Shown here in pieces: positions 25,069 through 33,254 of a stretch of 64,000 bases of DNA. The position numbers were made by a program, and so were the translations under genes. The notes under the pieces were generated by a model, which worked only from the letters and a program-made list of their open reading frames with translations, ran no database searches and was not told where the DNA came from. Every line of letters starts with the position of its first letter. The stretch's first letter is position 1. The stretch spans positions 30,764 to 94,763 of the forward strand of contig NZ_BNCD01000027.1 of assembly GCF_014656295.1 (NCBI RefSeq), read 5' to 3'. Source of the stretch: Streptomyces sulfonofaciens. GTDB taxonomy: Bacteria > Actinomycetota > Actinomycetes > Streptomycetales > Streptomycetaceae.

Positions 25069-26301
25069 ATGCCTTCCGTACCGCCCGACGGCGAGCCCGT
25101 GCCCGATGACGGGGCGCTGCCCGCGTCCGCCCTCGACGGTGCCGCCGACCGCCCCCTCGGGTTCTATCTGCACGTGCCGTACTGCGCCGCCCGCTGCGGC
25201 TACTGCGACTTCAACACCTACACCGCGACCGAGCTGCGCGGCACCGGCGGTGTGCTCGCCTCCCGGGAGAACTACGCGGCCACGCTGGCCGACGAGGTCC
25301 GCCTGGCCCGCAAGGTCCTCGGTGAGGACCCGCGCCGGGTGCGCACCGTCTTCGTCGGCGGCGGCACCCCGACCCTGCTTCCCGCGGACGACCTGGTGCG
25401 GATGCTGGACACGATCCGCTCCGAGTTCGGGCTCGAGGACGACGCGGAGGTCACCACCGAGGCCAACCCGGAGTCCGTCGGCCCCGCCTATCTGGCCCGG
25501 CTGCGGGCCGGAGGCTTCAACCGGATCTCCTTCGGCATGCAGAGCGCGCGCCGGCACGTGCTGGACGTGCTGGACCGCACGCACACCCCGGGCCGCCCCG
25601 AACAGTGCGTGGCGGAGGCACGGGCCGCCGGGTTCGCACACGTGAATCTCGATCTGATCTACGGAACGCCGGGCGAGTCCGACGACGACTGGCGCGCCTC
25701 ACTGGACGCGGCGATCGGCGCCGGGCCCGACCACGTGTCGGCGTACGCGCTGATCGTCGAGGAGGGCACGGGACTGGCGCGGCGGATCCGGCGCGGCGAG
25801 ATACCGATGACGGACGACGACGAGCACGCGGACCGCTATCTGATCGCCGAGGAGATGCTCTCCGCGGCGGGCTTCGCCTGGTACGAGGTGTCGAACTGGG
25901 CGACCTCTCCCGCGGGGCGCTGCCTGCACAACGAGCTGTACTGGCGAGGAGCGGACTGGTGGGGTGCCGGGCCGGGGGCGCACAGCCACGTCGGCGGGGT
26001 GCGGTGGTGGAACGCCAGGCATCCGGGCGCGTACGCGGCACGGCTGGCGGCCGGGCGGTCGCCGGGCGCGGGGCGGGAGGTGCTGGCGGCGGAGGACCGG
26101 CGGGTCGAGCGGATCCTGCTCGAACTGCGGCTCACGGACGGCTGCCCGCTGTCGCTGCTGCGGGCGCAGGGAGCCGCGGCGGCCCGCCGTGCCGTCGCCG
26201 AGGGGCTCCTTGAGGCGGGCCCCCACGCCGAGGGCCGGGCCGTGCTCACCCTGCGGGGCCGGCTGCTGGCCGACGCGGTGGTCCGGGACCTGGTGGACTG
26301 A
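25069..26301 (+). CDS. hemW: Radical SAM heme chaperone HemW
   Basis: HemW binds heme and delivers it to membrane enzymes; it is related to coproporphyrinogen dehydrogenase HemN. The 410-residue protein has CxxxCxxC at residues 39-46 (YCAARCGYCDF), the GGGTPTLLP motif, a HVSAYALIVEEGT segment and the EVSNWA strand. The first radical SAM Cys cluster is complete. The ATG at 25069 is chosen because GGGAG lies 10 bases upstream; an ATG at 25060 in the same frame is an alternative. The octamer array directly precedes the gene. Confidence 0.93.
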   Translation: MPSVPPDGEPVPDDGALPASALDGAADRPLGFYLHVPYCAARCGYCDFNTYTATELRGTGGVLASRENYAATLADEVRLARKVLGEDPRRVRTVFVGGGTPTLLPADDLVRMLDTIRSEFGLEDDAEVTTEANPESVGPAYLARLRAGGFNRISFGMQSARRHVLDVLDRTHTPGRPEQCVAEARAAGFAHVNLDLIYGTPGESDDDWRASLDAAIGAGPDHVSAYALIVEEGTGLARRIRRGEIPMTDDDEHADRYLIAEEMLSAAGFAWYEVSNWATSPAGRCLHNELYWRGADWWGAGPGAHSHVGGVRWWNARHPGAYAARLAAGRSPGAGREVLAAEDRRVERILLELRLTDGCPLSLLRAQGAAAARRAVAEGLLEAGPHAEGRAVLTLRGRLLADAVVRDLVD

Positions 26302-26347
26302 GGAGCCGGTGGGTCGGGGACCCGGGCCGGGCGCGGAAGGCGGACGT

Positions 26348-27256
26348 ATGCGCATCGCTTGGCAGGACGCGGGCTGGGAGGGGCTGACGGCACGGGTCGG
26401 GCGCTGCCGGCTGCCGGTGTGGGACTGCACGTCCGGGCTGGTCGCCGGGGACGAGGGGGCCCTGCTGGTCGACGCGGGCGCCACGCCGGCGCAGGGTGGC
26501 CGGCTGCGGGCCGCCGCGGCCCGGCTGCTCGGCGGCGGGCGCCGGGTGACCCATCTCGCGCTCACCCACCCGCACTTCGACCACGTGCTGGGTGCTCCGG
26601 CGTTCGCGGGTGCGCAGTTCCACGGCCCGGCCGGTGCCGGCGTGCTGCTCGCCGCGGACACCGAGGGACTGCGCGCGGACGCGGTGCGCCACGGCGTCGC
26701 CGTGCAGGACGCGGCGGACGCCGCCGGGGCCCTCGGGCGCCTGGCACGGGACACCGCTCACGCGCCCGACGCCCCCGACGCGCCCGACGCGGTGCGGCGG
26801 ACCGCCGACCCGAGCCGCCCCACCGCCACCGCACCGGCGCGCCCTCGGCCGCCGGACACCCGTACCGGCGCCCGCGCCCCCGGGTCCGCCCCCGCCCCCG
26901 CTCCTGCGTCCCCGTGGCACCCCGTGACCGACCGGCAGGCGCTCGATCTGGGCGGCGGAGTGCGGGCCCTGCTGCTGAACGTGGGCCCCGGCCACACGGC
27001 GCACGACCTTGCGGTGCTGGTCCCGGGCGGCGACGGCGAGCCGGACGTGGTCTTCTGCGGGGACCTCGTGGAGGAGTCGGGGGAACCGCAGGCAGGGCCG
27101 GACGCCGTTCCGGGGCGCTGGCCCGGAGCCCTCGACCGGCTGCTCGCCCTGGGCGGCCCCGAGGCCCTCTACGTACCGGGCCACGGCGCCGTCGTGGACG
27201 CCGGCTTCGTCCGGCGCCAGCGCGATCAACTCGCCCTGCGTTTCGGCGTGTCGTGA
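26348..27256 (+). CDS. MBL-fold hydrolase with Pro/Ala insert
   Basis: This 302-residue metallo-beta-lactamase-fold protein has LTHPHFDHV (HxHxDH metal site) near residues 74-82 and a C-terminal GHGAVVDAG with the distal His. A disordered Pro/Ala/Arg segment of about 55 residues (137-192) interrupts the domain between the two parts. The active-site His and Asp residues appear intact. The start is the ATG at 26348, 46 bases after hemW. Substrate is unknown; the family includes glyoxalase II-like and thioester hydrolases. Confidence 0.85.
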   Translation: MRIAWQDAGWEGLTARVGRCRLPVWDCTSGLVAGDEGALLVDAGATPAQGGRLRAAAARLLGGGRRVTHLALTHPHFDHVLGAPAFAGAQFHGPAGAGVLLAADTEGLRADAVRHGVAVQDAADAAGALGRLARDTAHAPDAPDAPDAVRRTADPSRPTATAPARPRPPDTRTGARAPGSAPAPAPASPWHPVTDRQALDLGGGVRALLLNVGPGHTAHDLAVLVPGGDGEPDVVFCGDLVEESGEPQAGPDAVPGRWPGALDRLLALGGPEALYVPGHGAVVDAGFVRRQRDQLALRFGVS

Positions 27257-27290
27257 CCGCCCGCGCCCGCTCTCTTCTATCGTCGGCCGA

Positions 27291-28094
27291 ATGCGCCAGT
27301 ACTCACCGGACCTCACGCCGCCCTGGAAGAAGCAGCAGCCCGCGCCCGAGGTGCCCGCGGAGCCCGGGCTCGTGGTGGAGGAGGCGGGCACGGGGTTCTG
27401 CGGGGCGGTGATCCGCTGCGAGGCGGGCACGGTCACGTTGGAGGACCGCTTCGGCAAGCACCGCGCCTTCCCGCTCCAGCCGCGCGGCTTCCTGCTGGAG
27501 GGCAGGCCGGTGACCCTGGTCCGCCCGGCCTCGGGCGCCCCCGCGCGCCCGACCCGCACCGCCTCCGGCTCCGTCGCCGTGCCGGGCGCCCGGGCCCGGG
27601 TGGCGCGTGCCGGGCGCATCTACGTGGAGGGCCGGCACGACGCCGAGCTGGTCGAGAAGGTGTGGGGCGACGACCTGCGCATCGAGGGCGTGGTGGTCGA
27701 GTACCTGGAGGGCGTGGACGACCTCCCGGCGATCGTCGAGTCCTTCGGCCCCGGGCCGGACGCCCACCTCGGCGTCCTCGTCGACCACCTGGTGCCCGGC
27801 ACCAAGGAGTCCCGCATCGCGGCCGCGGTGACCGGCCCGCACACCCTGGTCGTGGGCCACCCGTACATCGACGTCTGGGAGGCCGTGAAACCGTCCTCCG
27901 TGGGAATCGCCGCCTGGCCCCGCGTCCCGCGCGGACAGGACTGGAAGACCGGCGTCTGCCGCGCCCTCGGCTGGCCGGAGCACACCGGCGCCGCCTGGCA
28001 GCGCATCCTGGCGTGCGTCCACAGCTACAAGGACCTGGAGCCGGCGCTCCTCGGCCGGGTCGAGGAGCTGATCGACTTCGTCACGGCGCCGTAG
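27291..28094 (+). CDS. DUF3097 family protein
   Basis: The 267-residue protein matches the actinobacterial DUF3097 family, with MRQYSPDLTPPWKK at the start, a short beta-rich region (GTVTLEDRFGKHRAFPL) and a Toprim-like core (GRIYVEGRHDAELVEKVWG, DDLPAIVESF). The Toprim-like acidic residues suggest metal-dependent action on nucleic acid, but no activity is known to me. The ATG at 27291 follows TATCGT at 27278-27283, so it may be leaderless. The gene sits just before hrcA, an order seen in other streptomycetes. Confidence 0.9.
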   Translation: MRQYSPDLTPPWKKQQPAPEVPAEPGLVVEEAGTGFCGAVIRCEAGTVTLEDRFGKHRAFPLQPRGFLLEGRPVTLVRPASGAPARPTRTASGSVAVPGARARVARAGRIYVEGRHDAELVEKVWGDDLRIEGVVVEYLEGVDDLPAIVESFGPGPDAHLGVLVDHLVPGTKESRIAAAVTGPHTLVVGHPYIDVWEAVKPSSVGIAAWPRVPRGQDWKTGVCRALGWPEHTGAAWQRILACVHSYKDLEPALLGRVEELIDFVTAP

Positions 28095-28168
28095 CCGGCC
28101 GGCGGGGCGGGGTGCCGGCTCGGCGGACGGGGGCGTCCGGGCGGTTGCCCGCGCCACCGCCAGCGCTC

Positions 28169-28199
28169 TTGCCCCGGCGGCACCTGTGCGCCGTACACT
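28169..28199 (+). promoter_or_regulatory. hrcA promoter
   Basis: TTGCCC at 28169-28174 and TACACT at 28194-28199 are 19 bases apart. The predicted start near 28206 lies just before the CIRCE element. Confidence 0.65.
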
Positions 28200-28212
28200 G
28201 GGCGGGTGAAAA

Positions 28213-28239
28213 TTGGCACTCGTGTGTGGTGAGTGCCAG
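28213..28239 (+). promoter_or_regulatory. CIRCE operator of the hrcA-dnaJ2 pair
   Basis: TTGGCACTC, nine bases, then GAGTGCCAG: an inverted repeat with eight of nine positions matching, the canonical HrcA target. It lies 155 bases before the hrcA ATG and just downstream of its promoter, so binding would block transcription. Confidence 0.92.
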
Positions 28240-28394
28240 GGTGGGCGCCCGCCGGCGGGTGTCCCCGGTGGCCGGCCGCCGGCCGCCGGCCGGGCCGGGG
28301 AGGGCCGGGCCCCGTGCCGGGGAGATCCGGACGCAGGGCCGGGTGTGTGCGAGGCCGGACGCAGGGTCCGGGTGGACGGAACTGGAGGTGCGCG

Positions 28395-29411
28395 ATGCTC
28401 AGTGAGCGCAGGCTCGAAGTGCTGCGCGCCATCGTCCAGGACTACGTGGGCACGGAGGAGCCGGTCGGTTCCAAGGCGCTCACCGAGCGTCACAAGCTGG
28501 GCGTCTCGCCGGCCACCGTGCGCAACGACATGGCCGTCCTGGAGGACGAGGGTTACATCGCCCAGCCGCACACCAGCGCCGGCCGCATCCCCACGGACAA
28601 GGGCTACCGCCTCTTCGTCGACAAGCTGGCGGGCGTCAAGCCGATGACCGCGCCGGAGCGCCGGGCCATCCAGAACTTCCTGGAGGGCGCGGTCGACCTC
28701 GACGACGTCGTGGCCCGGACCGTCCGGCTGCTGGCGCAGCTCACCCGGCAGGTCGCCGTGGTGCAGTACCCCTCACTGACGCGCTCCACGGTCCGGCACG
28801 TCGAGCTGCTTGCGATGGCCCCGGCCCGGCTGATGCTGGTGCTGATCACCGACACCGGCCGGGTCGAGCAGCGTATGGTGGACTGTCCGGCGCCGTTCGG
28901 CGAGACCTCACTGGCCGACCTGCGCGCCCGGCTCAACAGCCGCGTCGGCGGCCGCCGTTTCGCGGATGTGCCGCAACTGGTGCAGGATCTGCCCGAGGCC
29001 TTCGAGGCCGAGGACCGCGGCACCGTGCAGACCGTGCTGTCCACCCTGCTGGAGACGCTGGTCGAGGAGACCGAGGAGCGGCTGATGATCGGCGGTACCG
29101 CCAACCTCACCCGCTTCGGCCATGACTTCCCCCTGACCATCCGGCCGGTGCTGGAGGCCCTTGAGGAGCAGGTCGTGCTCCTCAAGCTGCTGGGCGAGTC
29201 CACGGACTCCGGCATGACGGTACGGATCGGTCATGAGAACGCGCACGAAGGACTCAACTCCACGTCCGTGGTCTCGGTCGGCTACGGTTCGGGCGGCGAG
29301 GCAGTCGCCAAGCTCGGCGTGGTCGGACCGACCCGCATGGACTACCCGGGAACGATGGGAGCAGTACGCGCAGTGGCACGTTACGTCGGACAGATCCTGG
29401 CGGAGTCGTAA
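28395..29411 (+). CDS. hrcA: Heat-inducible transcription repressor HrcA
   Basis: HrcA represses heat-shock genes by binding CIRCE and is refolded by the chaperonin. The 338-residue protein has the N-terminal winged helix (LSERRLEVLRAIVQDYVGTEEPVGSKAL, VSPATVRNDMAVLEDEGYI) and the C-terminal HrcA domain (TRFGHDFPLTIRPVLEALEEQVVLLKLLGE). Length matches the family. The ATG at 28395 follows GGAGG. A CIRCE element lies upstream. The stop codon directly precedes the dnaJ GTG. Confidence 0.96.
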   Translation: MLSERRLEVLRAIVQDYVGTEEPVGSKALTERHKLGVSPATVRNDMAVLEDEGYIAQPHTSAGRIPTDKGYRLFVDKLAGVKPMTAPERRAIQNFLEGAVDLDDVVARTVRLLAQLTRQVAVVQYPSLTRSTVRHVELLAMAPARLMLVLITDTGRVEQRMVDCPAPFGETSLADLRARLNSRVGGRRFADVPQLVQDLPEAFEAEDRGTVQTVLSTLLETLVEETEERLMIGGTANLTRFGHDFPLTIRPVLEALEEQVVLLKLLGESTDSGMTVRIGHENAHEGLNSTSVVSVGYGSGGEAVAKLGVVGPTRMDYPGTMGAVRAVARYVGQILAES

Positions 29412-30548
29412 GTGGCCACGGATTACTACGCCGTACTAGGCGTACGCCGAGACGCGTCCCAGGACGAGATCAAGAAGGCGTTCCGGCGGCTCGCCCGCGA
29501 GCTGCACCCGGACGTCAATCCCGATCCGAAGACGCAGGAGCGGTTCAAGGAGATCAACGCCGCCTACGAGGTGTTGTCGGACCCGCAGAAGAAGCAGGTC
29601 TACGACCTCGGTGGGGACCCGCTGTCCCAGACCGGCGGCGCCGGGCCAGGCGGCTTCGGCGCGGGCGGCTTCGGGAACTTCTCGGACATCATGGACGCGT
29701 TCTTCGGGACCGCGTCCCAGCGCGGGCCGAGGTCGCGTACCCGTCGCGGCCAGGACGCGATGATAAGGCTGGAGATCGAGCTCGACGAGGCGGCCTTCGG
29801 CACCACCAAGGACATCCAGGTCGACACGGCCGTCGTCTGCTCCACCTGCAACGGCGAGGGCGCCGCTCCGGGCACCACCGCGCAGACCTGCGACATGTGC
29901 CGCGGCCGCGGTGAGGTCTCGCAGGTCACCCGGTCCTTCCTCGGCCAGGTCATGACCTCCAGGCCCTGTCCGCAGTGCCAGGGCTTCGGCACCGTGGTGC
30001 CGACCCCGTGCCCGGAGTGCGCGGGCGACGGCCGCATCCGTTCGCGCCGCACCCTCACCGTGAAGATCCCCGCCGGTGTCGACAACGGCACCCGGATCCA
30101 GCTCGCCGGCGAGGGCGAGGTCGGCCCCGGCGGCGGTCCGGCGGGCGACCTCTACGTGGAGATCCACGAGCTGCCGCACCAGGTCTTCCAGCGCCGCGGT
30201 GACGACCTGCACTGCACGGTCACCATCCCGATGACCGCGGGCGCGCTCGGCACCAAGGTGCCGCTGGAGACCCTGGACGGTCTCGAAGAGGTCGATATCC
30301 GGCCAGGTACGCAATCCGGCCAGTCGATCCCGCTGCACGGCCGCGGCGTCACGCATCTGCGCGGCGGCGGCCGTGGCGACCTGATCGTGCATGTCGAGGT
30401 GCAGACCCCGTCCAAGCTCGAACCCGAGCAGGAACGACTGCTCAGGGAGCTGGCCAAGCTCCGGGGCGAGGAGCGGCCGACGGGTCAGTTCCAGCCAGGC
30501 CAACAGGGCCTGTTCTCCCGTCTGAAGGACGCGTTCAACGGGCGATGA
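29412..30548 (+). CDS. dnaJ2: Chaperone protein DnaJ (second copy type)
   Basis: This 378-residue DnaJ works with DnaK. It has the J domain with HPD in ARELHPDVN, a Gly/Phe-rich segment, four zinc-binding CxxCxGxG repeats (CSTCNGEG, CDMCRGRG, CPQCQGFG, CPECAGDG) and the C-terminal substrate domain. The GTG start follows the hrcA stop with no gap, so it is co-transcribed and CIRCE-controlled. Streptomycetes also carry a dnaK-linked dnaJ elsewhere; this hrcA-linked one is usually called dnaJ2. Confidence 0.95.
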   Translation: MATDYYAVLGVRRDASQDEIKKAFRRLARELHPDVNPDPKTQERFKEINAAYEVLSDPQKKQVYDLGGDPLSQTGGAGPGGFGAGGFGNFSDIMDAFFGTASQRGPRSRTRRGQDAMIRLEIELDEAAFGTTKDIQVDTAVVCSTCNGEGAAPGTTAQTCDMCRGRGEVSQVTRSFLGQVMTSRPCPQCQGFGTVVPTPCPECAGDGRIRSRRTLTVKIPAGVDNGTRIQLAGEGEVGPGGGPAGDLYVEIHELPHQVFQRRGDDLHCTVTIPMTAGALGTKVPLETLDGLEEVDIRPGTQSGQSIPLHGRGVTHLRGGGRGDLIVHVEVQTPSKLEPEQERLLRELAKLRGEERPTGQFQPGQQGLFSRLKDAFNGR

Positions 30549-30626
30549 CGTCAATCGGTGACCGAGGCATATGCCGGGCGTAAGGCTGGTTTCGGACTTG
30601 TGCGGGGGACGTGACAACATGCCGTC

Positions 30627-31754
30627 ATGTCCTCCGCACTGACCGATCTCTTCCCACTCCCGATCGTGCAGGCTCCGATGGCGGGCGGTGCCTCCGGACC
30701 GCGGCTCGCCGCGGCCGTGTCCGAAGCCGGAGGGCTCGGTTTCCTCGCCGCCGGCTACAAGACGGCGGACGGGATGTACCACGAGATCAAGCAACTGCGG
30801 GGACTCACCGACCGGCCGTTCGGCGTCAACCTCTTCCTCCCGCAGCCCGAGTACGCGGACCCGGCCGCCGTGGCCGTCTACCGCGACCAGCTCGCCGGCG
30901 AGGCCGCCTGGTACGAGACGGAGCTGGGCGACTCCGACTGCGGCCGTGACGACGGCTACGAGGCCAAGCTCGCCGTCCTCCTCGACGACCCGGTGCCCGT
31001 CGTCTCGTTCACCTTCGGCTGCCCGAGCGAGAAGGTGCTCGCCGCCTTCGCACGGGCCGGCACCGTCACCGTGGTCACCGCCACCACCCCGGAGGAGGCC
31101 AGGGCCGCGGAGCGGGCGGGCGCCGACGCGGTGTGCGCCCAGGGCATCGAGGCGGGCGGCCACCAGGGCACCCACCGCGACCAGCCGGAGCGCGACGGCA
31201 GCGGCTACGGGCTGCTCGCCCTGGTCGCCGAGGTCCGCGAGGCGGTGGGCCTCCCCGTGGTGGCCGGCGGCGGTCTGATGCGGGGCACCCAGATCGCCGC
31301 GGTGCTCGCCGCAGGCGCGGTCGCGGGGCAGCTCGGCACGGCCTTCCTCGTCACCCCGGAATCGGGCGCCCACCCGCTGCACAAGGAGGCCCTGACCAGC
31401 TCCCTCTTCGTGCGCACCGAACTCACCCGGGCCTTCACCGGCCGTCCGGCCCGGGGACTGGTCAACCGCTTCCTGCGCGAACACGGCCCCTACGCTCCCG
31501 CCGCGTACCCGCAGGTCCACCACCTGGCCGCCCCGCTGCGCCGCGCCGCGGAGCAGGCGGGCGACCCGCAGGGCATGGCGCTGTGGGCGGGCCAGGGTCA
31601 CCGGATGGCCCGCGAGCTGCCCGCCAAAGAGCTGGTCGAGGTGCTGGCGGCCGAGCTCGACGACGCCAGGACGGCCGCCTGGGCGCCCCCCGGCGGACCA
31701 GGGCACCTCGCGGCGCCCGGCGGAACCGGCGAGCCGGAGGGCGGTAAGGCATGA
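30627..31754 (+). CDS. Nitronate monooxygenase family flavoprotein
   Basis: The 375-residue protein has the FMN-binding TIM-barrel features of the 2-nitropropane dioxygenase/nitronate monooxygenase family: IVQAPMAGGASGPRLA near the start, GGLGFLAAGYK, CAQGIEAGGHQG and VVAGGGLMRG for phosphate binding. Such enzymes oxidise nitronates and detoxify propionate-3-nitronate. The C-terminal 30 residues are Pro/Gly-rich. The ATG at 30627 has CAACAT seven bases before it, so it may be leaderless. Its stop overlaps the rsmE start. Confidence 0.9.
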   Translation: MSSALTDLFPLPIVQAPMAGGASGPRLAAAVSEAGGLGFLAAGYKTADGMYHEIKQLRGLTDRPFGVNLFLPQPEYADPAAVAVYRDQLAGEAAWYETELGDSDCGRDDGYEAKLAVLLDDPVPVVSFTFGCPSEKVLAAFARAGTVTVVTATTPEEARAAERAGADAVCAQGIEAGGHQGTHRDQPERDGSGYGLLALVAEVREAVGLPVVAGGGLMRGTQIAAVLAAGAVAGQLGTAFLVTPESGAHPLHKEALTSSLFVRTELTRAFTGRPARGLVNRFLREHGPYAPAAYPQVHHLAAPLRRAAEQAGDPQGMALWAGQGHRMARELPAKELVEVLAAELDDARTAAWAPPGGPGHLAAPGGTGEPEGGKA

Positions 31755-32551
31755 CGGCACCCGTCTTCGTCGTCGACGACCTCGGGGCGCCCGAGGGGAC
31801 CGGGACCCCCGGCGACCCCCGCGCGGCCGCCGGCGCACCGGCCGGGGGCCCGCGGTACGTCCTCGAAGGACCGGAGGGGCGGCACGCCGTCTCCGTGCGG
31901 CGGCTGCGGCCCGGCGAGGAGGTCGTGCTCACCGACGGCGCCGGGCACTGGGCGGCGTGCGTGGTGCTGGACACCGAGGGCAGGGACCGGCTGGTGCTGG
32001 GCCGTGGCCCGGTGCTGGCGGAGCCCGCGCCCGAGCCCCGGCTGACGGTCGTCCAGGCGCTGCCCAAGGGCGACCGGGGCGAGCGGGCCGTGGAGACCAT
32101 GACGGAGACCGGCGTCGATGCGATCGTGCCCTGGTCCGCGACCCGCTGCATCACGCAGTGGAAGGGCGAGCGGGGCGTGAAGGCGCTCGGCAAATGGCGG
32201 GCGACCGCCCGCGAGGCCGGCAAGCAGTCGCGCCGGGTGCGCTTTCCCGAGGTCACCGAGGCGATGACGGGCAAGCAGGTGGCCGCGCTGCTGGCCCGTG
32301 CGGAGCTGGCCGTCGTGCTGCACGAGGACCCCGGCCACCCCGGCGAGCCGCTGGCCACCACCGCGCTGCCCACGAGCGGCGACATCGTGGTCGTGGTGGG
32401 CCCGGAAGGCTCCCTCACACCCGAGGAACTCGATCTCTTCGGGGAGGCGGGTGCCCGTGTGTGCCGGCTCGGGCGTACGGTGCTGCGTACGTCGACCGCG
32501 GGCACCGCGGCGGCGGCACTCCTGCTCGGCCGCACCGGCCGCTGGTCCTAG
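31751..32551 (+). CDS. rsmE: 16S rRNA m3U1498 methyltransferase
   Basis: RsmE methylates U1498 of 16S rRNA with SAM. The 266-residue protein has an N-terminal PUA-like domain (YVLEGPEGRHAVSVRRLRPGEEVVL), the central VVQALPKGDRGERAVETMTETGV, and the C-terminal SPOUT knot with VVVGPEGSLTPEELDLF and LGRTVLRTSTAGTAAA. The N-terminal 35 residues (APEGTGTPGDPRAAAGAPAG) are a Pro/Gly insert. The ATG overlaps the stop of the upstream gene by four bases. A short hairpin follows. Confidence 0.93.
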   Translation: MTAPVFVVDDLGAPEGTGTPGDPRAAAGAPAGGPRYVLEGPEGRHAVSVRRLRPGEEVVLTDGAGHWAACVVLDTEGRDRLVLGRGPVLAEPAPEPRLTVVQALPKGDRGERAVETMTETGVDAIVPWSATRCITQWKGERGVKALGKWRATAREAGKQSRRVRFPEVTEAMTGKQVAALLARAELAVVLHEDPGHPGEPLATTALPTSGDIVVVVGPEGSLTPEELDLFGEAGARVCRLGRTVLRTSTAGTAAAALLLGRTGRWS

Positions 32552-32557
32552 GTCCTG

Positions 32558-32576
32558 TCCGACGATGCGCGTCGGA
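32558..32576 (+). terminator. Hairpin after rsmE
   Basis: TCCGACG (32558-32564) and CGTCGGA (32570-32576) pair around ATGCG, only seven bases after the rsmE stop. Confidence 0.6.
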
Positions 32577-32791
32577 TATGCCCGCGGCGTCCGGTGCCGT
32601 GCGTCGCAAGGCGGAGGGTCGCCCTCGTACCGGGTGTACGCGGGCGTGCCCGACAGCGCCGCGAGGTGCGGTGCCAGGGGCCGCGGGCCCGGCGGGAGCT
32701 GCCGGACGGGCCCTGGCGGGCCCGGTGCCCGGCGTCGACGTACGCAGCACCCGCCGTGCCCGACGGCACCTCCCAGAACCAAGGAGTCGCG

Positions 32792-33184
32792 TTGGAACTC
32801 GCCCAGGTCAGGCTGCTGGTCTCCGACTTCCCCGCCTGCTACCGCTTCTACGCCGACGTGCTCGGCCTCAAGCCGCAGTCGGGTGCCGCGGACGGCCCGT
32901 ACGAGAAGTTCAGCCCCGCGGTCGGCTCGGCCGGCATCGCGCTCCAGGACCGGACCGTGATGGCCGAGGTGATCGGCGAGCTCGCCGCCTCCGCGACGGG
33001 GCACCGCTCCCTGGTGGTGCTCCGCGTGGACGACCTCGACACCTACTGCGCGCAGCTCGCCGAGCGCGGCGCGGAGCTGGTGCAGGGGCCCGCGCCGATG
33101 ACGGAGCGGATGCGCGTCGCCCATCTGAAGGATCCCGAGGGCAATCTGGTGGAGCTCCAGGAGTGGCTGCTCATGCAGGGCTGA
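32792..33184 (+). CDS. VOC (glyoxalase/bleomycin-resistance fold) protein
   Basis: This 130-residue protein is a single-module VOC protein: VRLLVSDFPACYRFYADVLGLKP at the start, a beta strand GIALQDRTVMAEVI, and the C-terminal VAHLKDPEGNLVELQEWLL. The TTG at 32792 is chosen as start because AAGGAG (32781-32786) lies five bases upstream; no ATG or GTG in that frame has a site. Family members include lyases, dioxygenases and antibiotic-binding proteins, so substrate is open. Codon use matches its neighbours. Confidence 0.8.
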   Translation: MELAQVRLLVSDFPACYRFYADVLGLKPQSGAADGPYEKFSPAVGSAGIALQDRTVMAEVIGELAASATGHRSLVVLRVDDLDTYCAQLAERGAELVQGPAPMTERMRVAHLKDPEGNLVELQEWLLMQG

Positions 33185-33218
33185 GGGCCGCTCCGGCAGT
33201 CCGGAGTGATCCAAACCG

Positions 33219-33248
33219 CTGACCGCAGCGGGGTGCCCTGCCTAGGCT
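33219..33248 (+). promoter_or_regulatory. Tricorn protease promoter, leaderless
   Basis: CTGACC at 33219-33224 and TAGGCT at 33243-33248 are 18 bases apart. The GTG at 33255 lies seven bases after the -10. Confidence 0.5.
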
Positions 33249-33254
33249 GATCGT

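Noticed and set aside
22228..25641. Minus-strand open frame of 1137 codons
   Set aside because: It is antisense to the acyl-CoA ligase and hemW and to the repeat gap, and its amino-acid content is repeat- and GC-driven.
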